Below, one piece after another: positions 8,254 through 16,083 of a stretch of DNA of 64,000 bases. The stretch comes from Mucilaginibacter sabulilitoris (GTDB lineage Bacteria > Bacteroidota > Bacteroidia > Sphingobacteriales > Sphingobacteriaceae). Location of the stretch: the NCBI RefSeq assembly GCF_034262375.1, contig NZ_CP139558.1, positions 2,852,001-2,916,000 on the forward strand. Direction: 5' to 3'. A model generated the notes under the pieces. It ran no database searches. It was not told the origin of the DNA and was given only the letters and a program-made list of their open reading frames with translations. The position numbers and the translations under genes are program-made. Position 1 is the stretch's first letter. Each line of letters begins with the position of its first letter.

Positions 8254-8411
8254 AGGTTTTATGTATTTGATGTACTAATTATAATAGCTGATTTTTCTAA
8301 TTGTTTTATTTATTAATTAGAAAGAAATAAAACTTGGGCTGAATGTATTTTGTATCATCACGGCTAAATCATCCTATAAATCTCTAAATTTGAAATAACC
8401 AATTATAAAAT

Positions 8412-9110
8412 ATGAATAAAGTAGTTAGTGATGCAGATGAGGCTATCCGCGATGTTCAGGATGGCATGACCTTGATGGTAGGCGGTTTTGGCTTGTGCGG
8501 TTTGCCCGAAAACTGTATAGCCGCACTTGTTAAAAAAGGGGTAAAACAGCTTACCTGTATATCAAACAATGCCGGAGTTGACGATTTTGGCATCGGCCTG
8601 ATGCTAAAACAACGGCAAGTAAAAAAAATGATCTCCTCTTATGTAGGCGAGAACGCCGAATTTGAACGACAGCTGCTCAGTGGCGAGCTGGAGGTAGAGC
8701 TATTACCACAGGGTACGCTTGCCACGCGCTGCATGGCTGCGGGTTACGGAATGCCAGCCATATTTACCCCAGCCGGTGTAGGCACCGAGGTAGCCGAAGG
8801 TAAAGAAACCCGCAATTTTAATGGTAAGGAATACTTGATGGAGATGGCTTTCGACGCCGATTTTGCTATAGTAAAAGCCTGGAAAGGCGATACCATGGGT
8901 AACCTTGTGTACCGCTCAACGGCCCGTAATTTTAATCCTGTAATGGCCATGGCCGGTAAGGTGACAATTGTCGAGGTAGAGGAGCTGGTACAACCCGGCG
9001 AGCTCGACCCTGACCACATCCATACCCCGGGCATCTATGTACACCGTATTTTTCAGGGTAAGGATTATGAAAAACGGATTGAACAGCGGACCGTGAGGGC
9101 AAAGGAGTAA
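8412..9110 (+). CDS. scoA: 3-oxoacid CoA-transferase subunit A
   Basis: A 232-residue subunit A of a succinyl-CoA:3-ketoacid (acetoacetate) CoA-transferase, which activates acetoacetate or related keto acids by CoA exchange. Seen: DGMTLMVGGFGLCGLPENCI near residues 18-37, the oxyanion/CoA segment TLATRCMAAGYGMPAIFTPAGVGT, and ETRNFNGKEYLMEMAFDADFA, all typical of subunit A. The partner subunit B is 128 bp downstream, separated by a palindromic repeat. A TAAATTTG box (8385-8392) lies just upstream without a matching -33 TTG. It could also be AtoD-like; substrate range cannot be read from sequence. Confidence 0.94.
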   Translation: MNKVVSDADEAIRDVQDGMTLMVGGFGLCGLPENCIAALVKKGVKQLTCISNNAGVDDFGIGLMLKQRQVKKMISSYVGENAEFERQLLSGELEVELLPQGTLATRCMAAGYGMPAIFTPAGVGTEVAEGKETRNFNGKEYLMEMAFDADFAIVKAWKGDTMGNLVYRSTARNFNPVMAMAGKVTIVEVEELVQPGELDPDHIHTPGIYVHRIFQGKDYEKRIEQRTVRAKE

Positions 9111-9122
9111 GGATTTTTTTCC

Positions 9123-9206
9123 TTTGTCATCCTGAGCGTAGCGAAGGATCTATTCGCCAACTTGCCTATCGAAGAGTAGATTCTTCGCTACGCTCAGAAT
9201 GACAAA
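9123..9206. repeat. REP-like inverted repeat between the CoA-transferase subunit genes
   Basis: The left arm 9123-9151 (TTTGTCATCCTGAGCGTAGC followed by GAAGGATCT) and the right arm 9178-9206 are inverted copies with 2 mismatches in 29 bases, separated by 26 nt. This GTCATCCTGAGCGTAGCGAAGGATC motif is a widely seen dispersed intergenic element in bacteria. It splits a gene pair usually adjacent, and its RNA would form a long hairpin that could alter subunit A/B ratio or mRNA decay (inference). Confidence 0.8.
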
Positions 9207-9238
9207 TCGGTTTTATAACAAATTCTCAAATTAATAAC

Positions 9239-9895
9239 ATGCTCGACAAACAAGGAATAGCAAAGCGAATAGCTAAAGAAATAAAAGACGGTTACTACGT
9301 TAACCTGGGTATAGGTATCCCTACGCTGGTGGCCAATTACATACCCGAAACGATGGACGTAGTGCTGCAGTCGGAAAATGGGTTGCTGGGTATGGGGCCA
9401 TTCCCGTTTGAGGGAGAGGAAGATCCGGATGTGATAAACGCGGGTAAGCAAACCATCACCATGCTCCCGGGCTCGGCTATATTTGATTCGGCTATGAGCT
9501 TTGGCATGATCAGGGCCAAAAAGGTTAACCTAACCATACTGGGCGCTATGGAAGTATCAGAAAACGGCGACATAGCCAACTGGAAAATTCCCGGTAAAAT
9601 GGTAAAAGGCATGGGGGGCGCCATGGATCTGGTAGCATCGGCAGAAAATATTATTGTTGCCATGCAACAGGTAAACAAAGTCGGCGAATCAAAACTGTTG
9701 GCAAAGTGCAGTCTGCCTTTAACTGGCGTTCACTGTGTTAAAAAAATAGTGACCGAGCTGGGGGTTTATGATGTATTACCCGAAGGAGGCTTTAAACTAC
9801 TGGAACGTGCTCCCGGTGTAAGTGTAGAGGAAATTAAAAATGCTACTGCGGGGAAATTGATTGTTGAGGGCGAAGTACCGGAGATTGTTATTTAA
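9239..9895 (+). CDS. scoB: 3-oxoacid CoA-transferase subunit B
   Basis: A 218-residue subunit B carrying the catalytic glutamate in QSENGLLGMGPF (residues 42-53), which forms the glutamyl-CoA thioester. Also typical are GIGIPTLVANYIP, FDSAMSFGMIRAKKVNLTILGAMEVSENGDIANW (read in parts) and GMGGAMDLV. With subunit A it forms a hetero-oligomer for acetoacetate/succinate CoA exchange. Length is normal and the start MLDKQGIAKRIAKEIKDG matches the family. It is read from the transcript of subunit A across the palindrome, or from a promoter I cannot see. Confidence 0.94.
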   Translation: MLDKQGIAKRIAKEIKDGYYVNLGIGIPTLVANYIPETMDVVLQSENGLLGMGPFPFEGEEDPDVINAGKQTITMLPGSAIFDSAMSFGMIRAKKVNLTILGAMEVSENGDIANWKIPGKMVKGMGGAMDLVASAENIIVAMQQVNKVGESKLLAKCSLPLTGVHCVKKIVTELGVYDVLPEGGFKLLERAPGVSVEEIKNATAGKLIVEGEVPEIVI

Positions 9896-9899
9896 AGTT

Positions 9900-9946
9900 A
9901 ACAAGAGTAACCGCGAAGCGAATGTTTTTGACCGGTTACTCTTGTT
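9900..9946. terminator. Long hairpin between convergent genes
   Basis: AACAAGAGTAACCG (9900-9913) and CGGTTACTCTTGTT (9933-9946) form a perfect 14-bp stem with a 19-nt loop, placed just after the CoA-transferase B stop and before the stop of the convergent NHL gene (9954). There is no U-run, so it is terminator-like rather than a classic intrinsic terminator. Confidence 0.5.
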
Positions 9947-9953
9947 TAAACCA

Positions 9954-11021
9954 TTATTTGGTTTTAGTGATCTTACGTACTACAAAATTATAGTAATTAT
10001 AACTTTCAGGAATGTAAATAGCATTTTCGTGAATGCAAATGGCGGTTGTTTCACCATATTTAACTTTGGTGTACACACCGGTTGCATTACCTTCATTGGC
10101 ATAAATATTAAGTGGTGTTTCTACGCCATTTGTGCCCCAGTGGCTTACTTTGCCACTACGGTAAAGTATAAATATACTTTCATAAGGCGAGGGGTTAAAG
10201 TTTCTGTCTCTTTTGGCTACGGCTATATCAAATATATAATCGTTAAGAAAGTTATTAGGAAGCCTGAATTTTGTGCTTACGGCCCCGCTTAGCGTTACCT
10301 TTCTTATTGTTCGCCCGGCGGGATCGACTTCATTGCCGTCAACCACCCATAAAACGCCATCTGCCGCCAGCTTTATATTGTATGGATTGGTAAAGTGAGC
10401 TTTGCTACCTACACCGTCGGCACTGCCAACAGCGGTTTGGCTTCCGGCTAATGGAGTACACACGCGGTCTGGCGTAATTTTAAGTACCTGGTGCAACTTC
10501 TCATCGGTTACATAAATAGTTCCATCATCGGCTAAAGCTAAATCGGTAGGATCCTGTAATTGCTGCCCGGTTAAGGTTATATAGCTAACCACGCCGCCTG
10601 GACTTATTTTAGCAAGACCGCGCGTATTATTATTAAGGCCTACTATGTAAATATCGCCATTTTTTGCAGCCTTTATTCCGTTTGCATTTAAAGCCGGTCC
10701 AAACTGGCTTACTACACCCTGTGGTGTGATTTTTCGTATATATGGGATTCCTGAAACATACAAATTGCCTTTGGAGTCGCTACAGATTTTGTATCCGCTT
10801 GTTATGGGCCTGGGATTAGCAGATGTGCGTGGCGTTAAAATTTTGTCAAATAATGAATCGGGAGGTGTAGCGGAGAGTACGCTAAGGTTGTTGCTAATTG
10901 TGCTTTCAGTTGAATCTGTTGCCGGCGAGGGTAGCGATTCTGTTTTTTTGCAACTCTGCAGTATTAATAAAATAAAAGCATACGCAAAAAATAAGGAATA
11001 TTTACAGGATAAGTTTTTCAT
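9954..11021 (-). CDS. NHL-repeat beta-propeller lipoprotein
   Basis: A 355-residue predicted lipoprotein: hydrophobic leader then LLILQSCKK (lipobox Cys near residue 24). The rest is made of NHL/SMP-30-like blades such as ICSDSKGNLYVSGIPYIRKI, DPTDLALADDGTIYVTDEKLHQVLKITP and NPYNIKLAADGVLWVVDG (read in parts), each about 45 residues, forming a surface beta-propeller. No catalytic residues can be assigned; Bacteroidota have many such binding or scaffold proteins. On the minus strand a CAAAAGTA at 11048-11055 reads as a -7 box TACTTTTG, without a good -33. Convergent with the CoA-transferase genes. Confidence 0.85.
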   Translation of the reverse strand: MKNLSCKYSLFFAYAFILLILQSCKKTESLPSPATDSTESTISNNLSVLSATPPDSLFDKILTPRTSANPRPITSGYKICSDSKGNLYVSGIPYIRKITPQGVVSQFGPALNANGIKAAKNGDIYIVGLNNNTRGLAKISPGGVVSYITLTGQQLQDPTDLALADDGTIYVTDEKLHQVLKITPDRVCTPLAGSQTAVGSADGVGSKAHFTNPYNIKLAADGVLWVVDGNEVDPAGRTIRKVTLSGAVSTKFRLPNNFLNDYIFDIAVAKRDRNFNPSPYESIFILYRSGKVSHWGTNGVETPLNIYANEGNATGVYTKVKYGETTAICIHENAIYIPESYNYYNFVVRKITKTK

Positions 11022-11169
11022 AAGTATCTGATAATTGGTTTGCTTATCAAAAGTACCTGTTAAATATTCCTTGAAAAGACGTTTATTAATTATGTATATT
11101 AAAGTGATTAATATTTAACAAAATGAGAAATAATATATTGCAGATTAATTAAAGATGTCCTCTAATAAA

Positions 11170-11925
11170 TCAATTCGCCCACTTTAAACGGCTAAGTAAT
11201 CCTGCTTCTTTAAAGCCGGCTTCAATTTCGGCCCGCGATTCGGTAAAATGTTCCCAGCCTTCAAAATGGAGCGGAATGATGGTTGCATTTTTAAAATGCC
11301 TGGCCAGTTCAACGCCTTCGGCAACGGTCATGGTGAGATGTGCGGGGCCAACGGCTTTTACTACGGCGGCACCTAAAAACGCAACTACAATTTGTATGTC
11401 AAACCGTTTGGAAACTTCTTCAACCCCTTCATACCAAACCGTATCGCCGGTTATGTAAACCCCGCCAGTGGTATCTCCTTTAAAGTTCAGCACAAAGCCG
11501 GTAACCGGGCCACGATCGCCACCAACCGGACCATGTCTGCAAGGGGTACCGGTAATGGTTAGTATGCGGTTATCTTTAGTTGGTATATCAATAGTTTGCC
11601 AATTATTAAGCCCAATGGCATTTCCGCCAAGGCGTTCAGCTCCTGCAGGGGTGGTTATAACCTGATCCGCCTCATTTAAACTGCTCCTGCCCGAATTATC
11701 AAGATTATCAAAATGATGATCATGGCTTAGCAATACAAAATCAATATGCGCCAGTTCACCGGCCTTAACAGCAGGGTCAGACAGTTTATGGAGTGTATAA
11801 ATATTGGTTGGGTAAGCCGAACCTTTAGGGTCAAAGGTAGGATCTGTTAAAAAGCTTAGTCCTCCTACTTCAAACAGGGCGGTAGGACCGCCGATGTATT
11901 TTATTTTAATTTCATCTGCAATCAT
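11170..11925 (-). CDS. MBL-fold metallo-hydrolase, UlaG-like
   Basis: A 251-residue cytoplasmic metallo-beta-lactamase-fold hydrolase. It has the UlaG/L-ascorbate-6-phosphate-lactonase-like order: SFLTDPTFDPKGS near residues 24-36, the metal motif LLSHDHHFDNLD (HxHxxD form with DHHFDN), PCRHGPVGGDRGPVTGF, GVYITGDTVWYEGV and IIPLHFEGWEHF with the last His. The natural substrate is unknown; many relatives are annotated only as MBL-fold hydrolases. There is no signal peptide. It is preceded by udk on the same strand, with a long hairpin (11955-12005) between them. Confidence 0.9.
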   Translation of the reverse strand: MIADEIKIKYIGGPTALFEVGGLSFLTDPTFDPKGSAYPTNIYTLHKLSDPAVKAGELAHIDFVLLSHDHHFDNLDNSGRSSLNEADQVITTPAGAERLGGNAIGLNNWQTIDIPTKDNRILTITGTPCRHGPVGGDRGPVTGFVLNFKGDTTGGVYITGDTVWYEGVEEVSKRFDIQIVVAFLGAAVVKAVGPAHLTMTVAEGVELARHFKNATIIPLHFEGWEHFTESRAEIEAGFKEAGLLSRLKWAN

Positions 11926-11954
11926 AACAACAAATCAGAATACTAATTTGAGCA

Positions 11955-12005
11955 TTTGAAGATTTGAAAATGTCGCCACTGCGTAATCATTTTCAAATCT
12001 TCAAA
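11955..12005. repeat. Perfect 18-bp inverted repeat between udk and the MBL gene
   Basis: TTTGAAGATTTGAAAATG (11955-11972) and CATTTTCAAATCTTCAAA (11988-12005) are perfect inverted copies with a 15-nt loop. A third partial copy (TTTTCAAATC) follows around 12012-12021. It lies between two minus-strand genes and has no U-run, so I read it as a dispersed AT-rich repeat that may also slow transcription or protect udk mRNA. Confidence 0.6.
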
Positions 12006-12026
12006 CCAACCAATTTTCAAATCCCG

Positions 12027-12659
12027 TTAAAATAATTTTGTTCTTAATCCGGCAGATATTTCTTCAGTTACACAAATAATATCCTGTGCCACGTGGCTGT
12101 TGTTCGTGATAATACGGTCGCACTCATCTTTATAGGGCAGCAAAAACTCTTTATAGGCTGGTACCACATGGTTTACCCATTTGTACATGGCATCATCGTG
12201 CGAATAGCCGCGCTCTATCAGGTCGCGCTTCAGGCGACGACCCATGGCAACTTCTTCGTCGGCTTCAATAAAAATTTTCATGTCCAGCATATCGGCAATA
12301 TCCCTAAAATACAGGATGAACAGGCCTTCTACAATTAGAATAGGGGCCGGTTTTATTTCCAGCATCCTGGGTACTACATTAGGATTGTTAAAAGTATACT
12401 CGGGCTTAATAACGGTTTCATTATTAAAAAGCCTGCTGATATCCTGCTGAAAATGCTCATGGTCAATGGTGGATGGCAGATCAAAATTATACTCTTTATT
12501 TTCTTCTGGCGTCATCTTATGAGCCACGCGAAAATAATAGTCATCCTGCGATATCAGACACACTTCATCGGCAGTAAAATGCTCCAGGAAACTTTTCAGG
12601 AAAAAGGTTTTGCCAGATCCACTACCACCGGCAATTCCAATAATATAAGGTTTATTCAT
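12027..12659 (-). CDS. udk: Uridine kinase
   Basis: A 210-residue uridine/cytidine kinase of nucleotide salvage (uridine or cytidine to UMP or CMP). The P-loop GGSGSGKT lies at residues 11-18, followed by the substrate segment CLISQDDYYF, the FDLPSTIDHEHF region, ILIVEGLFILYF, and the lid region MGRRLKRDLIERGYS. Length is normal for the Bacteroidota form. Its first 8 bp overlap the end of the LysM/RlpA-like gene, so it is translated with it. Confidence 0.95.
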   Translation of the reverse strand: MNKPYIIGIAGGSGSGKTFFLKSFLEHFTADEVCLISQDDYYFRVAHKMTPEENKEYNFDLPSTIDHEHFQQDISRLFNNETVIKPEYTFNNPNVVPRMLEIKPAPILIVEGLFILYFRDIADMLDMKIFIEADEEVAMGRRLKRDLIERGYSHDDAMYKWVNHVVPAYKEFLLPYKDECDRIITNNSHVAQDIICVTEEISAGLRTKLF

Positions 12660-13683
12660 TTGGGCTACCGTAACTGATATTTACGTGGATACGTTTGTCT
12701 AAAGCACCTAATGCGTCGGCAGTGTTCTTGGTCATCACAATAAGCACATCCTTGGTGGCCTCGCTATCCGTAAAACGACCAACTACCTTTGCATAAGTGG
12801 TATGGTTATTCATGGGGTTAGTAATCTTGATAACGGTGCCGATGGGAGCGGTGCGGTGCAGTACCAGTTCCTTTTTAGGGTCAAGGCTGGTATCATCTAT
12901 CCAGGTAGCTACACCCGTTTCATTCTTTTCGTATAAGCCGTATTTGTTGGCCTTCAATTTGTTACCGGCGCTATCAAGAGCGGCTACGGTTGAATCCTGC
13001 TGTTTTACCACATCTTGTTGCACTACAGGTCTTTCTTCGGGCGGCATACCTGCGCGAACTTTGATGATCTGGTTAGGCGCAAGGGTGTTTGATGTTAAGT
13101 TGTTCAATTTAACAATATCATCAACAGAAGTACCAAAACGTTTGGCTATTGAAAAAAGGGTTTCGCCCGCAGATACCTTGTACTGTTGTACATTATCTAA
13201 ATTAAGTGGTTTTTGTGGTGTGGTATCTGTAGTAGTGGTTGTTTGCGCAGGAGCGGTTGCCGTTTGCTGAGCAGGGGCAGGTTGTTGTGCAACCTGTGGT
13301 ACTTGCGGCTTGGTTTGCTGCTGTACGGCTGCCTGCTGAGGCTGTGGTTTTGTTTGCTGTTGTGTAACGGGTGGTTGTACCTGCGGTTTGTTAACAGCCG
13401 ATTGAGGAGTTGTAGTTGTTTGCAAAATGGACGCCTCGGTAGGTACTTTAATAATACCGCCTATTTTAAGGGGAGCATTATTATTAAACTGCATAATGGC
13501 TTTAGGGCTTACATTATAGCGGCGGCCAATGGAGTAATAGTTATCTTTAGGGTCAAGCTTATGCAGGATCACTTTTTTACCGTCATGGTTTTCAACTCCA
13601 ACGGAATCGATTACAGGATTTGCAAAAAGAGATATAGAAAGTGTAAGTAGGGGAGCGATCAATAAAAAAATCTTTAATTTCAT
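12652..13683 (-). CDS. LysM x2 cell-wall protein with RlpA-like C-terminal domain
   Basis: A 343-residue exported protein with a signal peptide (cleavage after LFA, about residue 21). A first LysM-like unit is at about 40-82 (YYSIGRRYNVSPKAIMQFNN), then a long Q/P/T-rich linker (about 85-160), a second clear LysM at about 167-211 (YKVSAGETLFSIAKRFGTS), and a C-terminal double-psi beta-barrel region (PIGTVIKITNPMNNHTTYAK, then VGRFTD) as in RlpA. It should bind peptidoglycan; catalytic lytic activity is uncertain. Two minus-strand neighbours flank it closely: the DUF4905-like gene 21 nt upstream and udk overlapping its end. Confidence 0.9.
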   Translation of the reverse strand: MKLKIFLLIAPLLTLSISLFANPVIDSVGVENHDGKKVILHKLDPKDNYYSIGRRYNVSPKAIMQFNNNAPLKIGGIIKVPTEASILQTTTTPQSAVNKPQVQPPVTQQQTKPQPQQAAVQQQTKPQVPQVAQQPAPAQQTATAPAQTTTTTDTTPQKPLNLDNVQQYKVSAGETLFSIAKRFGTSVDDIVKLNNLTSNTLAPNQIIKVRAGMPPEERPVVQQDVVKQQDSTVAALDSAGNKLKANKYGLYEKNETGVATWIDDTSLDPKKELVLHRTAPIGTVIKITNPMNNHTTYAKVVGRFTDSEATKDVLIVMTKNTADALGALDKRIHVNISYGSPNE

Positions 13684-13704
13684 AATAAATTATAATACAG
13701 TAAC

Positions 13705-14472
13705 TTATAAGTTCAAAACTATTAACGTTGATCTGTCTTTTAAATAGATCAGTTTATTCTTATGTACTACAAACGCCTCCGGCTGCAATTTTTGTATATG
13801 GCTGTTCAACAAATCCTGGTAAACAATTGCGCCGTCGATGTTAATAATATATAAATGCTGTTTTAATTTTTGCTGAAAAAACGTGTGCAAAGATACAATT
13901 CTATAGTAATTGTGCTCCATATAATGTATCGTATTTCCATACGACTCGGTTTCTGTTAATTGCAAGTTGTGCAAAAAATGTGCAGGCATCATTTGCGGTA
14001 CGCTTATGCCGTTATCCAAAGCTGTATCAAGCACAGGCTGATATGCCCTTAATATTTCCCCGGTTTTAACATCGGCCAGAAATAACTTTTTAGGCTGTAT
14101 CTGAGCGTTATAAACAACCGGACCGTTGACAGACAGGTGATCAAAAGCCAGGGTGTAATTACTCCATATTGTTTTGCCCGATGTACCATCAATAGCAATA
14201 AGCCCTTTATGTACGGGGCCGGTTCCTGATAAATAATTGTGTACCAGCAGTACACCGTTATAAGCCGCCTCTACACCGGTAAGCCACCGCTCAGGAGTAG
14301 TAGCATCCCTGAAAAAAATTTGACCGTTATGAAGGTCTACGGCGCCAAATGCTACTTTTTTTTCTTCGCTGTTTCTTAATTCAACAAACAAAATGCCGCT
14401 TAAACTGTCAATTTCCATGCGCCATATTGGCCAGTCAAATTGTTCGTTAATAAAAGGTAGCAGCTTTGTCAT
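13705..14472 (-). CDS. DUF4905-like beta-propeller protein
   Basis: A 255-residue protein without signal peptide. I chose ATG 14472 (MTKLLPFINEQFDWPIWRME) because the upstream in-frame start adds ten hydrophobic residues with no family look. Repeats like DSLSGILFVELRNSEEKKVA, AVDLHNGQIFF, LIAIDGTSGKTIWSNY and LADVKTGEILRAY look like PQQ/WD-type propeller blades, which agrees with my memory of the Bacteroidota family DUF4905. The function is unknown. It is the first gene of the set with the LysM protein and udk. Confidence 0.75.
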   Translation of the reverse strand: MTKLLPFINEQFDWPIWRMEIDSLSGILFVELRNSEEKKVAFGAVDLHNGQIFFRDATTPERWLTGVEAAYNGVLLVHNYLSGTGPVHKGLIAIDGTSGKTIWSNYTLAFDHLSVNGPVVYNAQIQPKKLFLADVKTGEILRAYQPVLDTALDNGISVPQMMPAHFLHNLQLTETESYGNTIHYMEHNYYRIVSLHTFFQQKLKQHLYIINIDGAIVYQDLLNSHIQKLQPEAFVVHKNKLIYLKDRSTLIVLNL

Positions 14473-14567
14473 AAAGTTTGCAAATATGGGTATTAAAATC
14501 AAAACTGCTTATATTTACCAAACATTGCAACTGAGCCGATGTTTAACAATAAAATCACTATTTACAT

Positions 14568-15047
14568 ATGAACGCTAAAGAAATAAGCCTGGAAGAAGGT
14601 AAAGTAAAACCCGTTGTTGACCATTTGAATGATCTGCTGGCCAACTATCACATTTACTATCAAAAAGTACGCGGCTGCCACTGGAACATTAAAGGGCAAA
14701 ACTTTTTTACCCTGCATTTAAAGTTCGAAGAATTATATACCGCCGCGCTTACTACCATTGATGAGCTTGCCGAGCGTATACTTACTTTGGGCAAACCGCC
14801 ATACAGCACTTTTAAAGACTATATTGAAACGTCTCAAATTAAGGAAATTCAAACCATTGGTTTAAAAGATACCAAAATGGTTAAAGCCATTATTGACGAC
14901 CTGGCGATTTTAATTGCAAAAGAAAGAGAGATCATGGAGATTACTGCCAAAGCCGGTGACGATGGAAGTAACGATATGGTGAATGCCTTTATGCAGTTTA
15001 ATGAAAAAAATACCTGGATGCTGCGTTCGTTTGTTAACGAAGACTAA
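14568..15047 (+). CDS. dps: Dps family ferritin-like DNA-protection protein
   Basis: A 159-residue Dps protein, which forms a dodecamer that oxidises and stores iron and coats DNA under starvation and oxidative stress. The ferroxidase residues are in VRGCHWNIKGQNFFTLHLKF (residues about 37-56) and the following EELY and DELAERILTLG helices. Length and helix order are normal, and a downstream intrinsic terminator ends the gene. It is transcribed alone, divergent from the DUF4905-like gene; a TATATTTA box is visible at about 14508 without a good -33 partner. Confidence 0.95.
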   Translation: MNAKEISLEEGKVKPVVDHLNDLLANYHIYYQKVRGCHWNIKGQNFFTLHLKFEELYTAALTTIDELAERILTLGKPPYSTFKDYIETSQIKEIQTIGLKDTKMVKAIIDDLAILIAKEREIMEITAKAGDDGSNDMVNAFMQFNEKNTWMLRSFVNED

Positions 15048-15071
15048 TTAACAGGTAAAATAATTTTGAGG

Positions 15072-15103
15072 AGCCGCTGATATATGTGTCAGCGGCTTTT
15101 TTT
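15072..15103 (+). terminator. Intrinsic terminator of dps
   Basis: AGCCGCTGA (15072-15080), 8-nt loop, TCAGCGGCT (15089-15097), then a run of T to 15103: a 9-bp GC-rich stem with U-run 25 nt after the dps stop. Confidence 0.9.
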
Positions 15104-15142
15104 ATGCCTTTTATTTAGGGGCAAATTAGCCAGCGCAATCGT

Positions 15143-15172
15143 TTGAGTAGAATAAACTGCCGAATACTTTTG
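15143..15172 (+). promoter_or_regulatory. Promoter TTG-N19-TACTTTTG of the uronate operon
   Basis: TTG 15143-15145, 19 nt, TACTTTTG 15165-15172: full Bacteroidota consensus. The start of transcription would be near 15178, about 43 nt before the TTG start of kduI. Confidence 0.7.
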
Positions 15173-15220
15173 ATTTAAAAAAGATAGGTTGTAGAATTGC
15201 CTTACCAAAATATAAAAGCC

Positions 15221-16051
15221 TTGAAAGTAATACATAGCGTACATCCCGAAGATTTTAAAAGTTATCAGACAGCGAAAATCAGAGAGCGGTTTTTGATTGA
15301 TCAGCTGGTGCAAACCGATAAGCTGAATTGCACTTATACCCATTATGACCGAATGATAGTAGGAGCGGCCCATCCTGTAACCAAGTCGGTTGAACTGGAA
15401 AACTATCCAAACCTGCGTGCCGATTATTTTTTGGAACGCCGCGAAATTGGTATTATTAACGTAGCCGGTGATGGCGAGGTTACTGCCGACGGAAAAACAT
15501 TTCAGGTAAATAAGCTTGATTGCCTTTATATTGGCAAGGGTACAAAAAGTGTATCGTTTGCCAGCAAAAACAGCGCCCAGCCTGCGGTATTCTATATCCT
15601 TTCGGCGCCGGCCCATACGGTATATCCTACCACATTAATGACCAATGCCGATGCTGCTAAAGTGCACACCGGCTCAAATGAAACCGCCAACAAACGTACC
15701 ATTAATAAATATATTCACCTGGAGGGTATAAAAAGCTGTCAGTTGGTTATGGGGCTTACTATACTGCACGAAGGCAGTGTATGGAATACCATGCCATCGC
15801 ACGTGCATGACCGCCGTATGGAAGCCTATTTTTATTTTGATGTACCAGCGGGTCAAAAAATATTTCATTATATGGGCGAAGGTCAGGAAACACGCCATAT
15901 CCTGATGGATAATTACGATGCGGTGGTATCGCCGCCGTGGAGTATCCACTCCGGCAGCGGAACAGCCAGCTACAGCTTTATCTGGGGAATGGCAGGCGAA
16001 AACCTCGACTATACCGATATGGACGCTATTGCCATACCCGATCTCAGATAA
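15221..16051 (+). CDS. kduI: 5-dehydro-4-deoxy-D-glucuronate isomerase KduI
   Basis: A 276-residue isomerase of pectin/uronate breakdown: it turns 5-keto-4-deoxyuronate, made from unsaturated galacturonate or glucuronate, into 2,5-diketo-3-deoxygluconate. Typical parts are VHPEDFKSYQTAKIRERFLI at the start, AAHPVTKSVELE, RREIGIINVAGDGEV, and the zinc-binding cupin stretch with MPSHVHDRRMEAYFYFDV. The start is TTG 15221 (MKVIHSVHPED), which matches the family N-terminus and length; an in-frame TTG at 15197 would add eight foreign residues. The leader AAAATATAAAAGCC before this TTG resembles that before the next gene, which also begins with TTG. Confidence 0.95.
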   Translation: MKVIHSVHPEDFKSYQTAKIRERFLIDQLVQTDKLNCTYTHYDRMIVGAAHPVTKSVELENYPNLRADYFLERREIGIINVAGDGEVTADGKTFQVNKLDCLYIGKGTKSVSFASKNSAQPAVFYILSAPAHTVYPTTLMTNADAAKVHTGSNETANKRTINKYIHLEGIKSCQLVMGLTILHEGSVWNTMPSHVHDRRMEAYFYFDVPAGQKIFHYMGEGQETRHILMDNYDAVVSPPWSIHSGSGTASYSFIWGMAGENLDYTDMDAIAIPDLR

Positions 16052-16083
16052 AAATCAATCTATCATCCTAAAAATATAAAACA

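Noticed and set aside
13213..13650. Plus-strand Cys/Leu-rich frame over the LysM gene
   Set aside because: It comes from the Q/P/T-rich linker read on the wrong strand; typical shadow.
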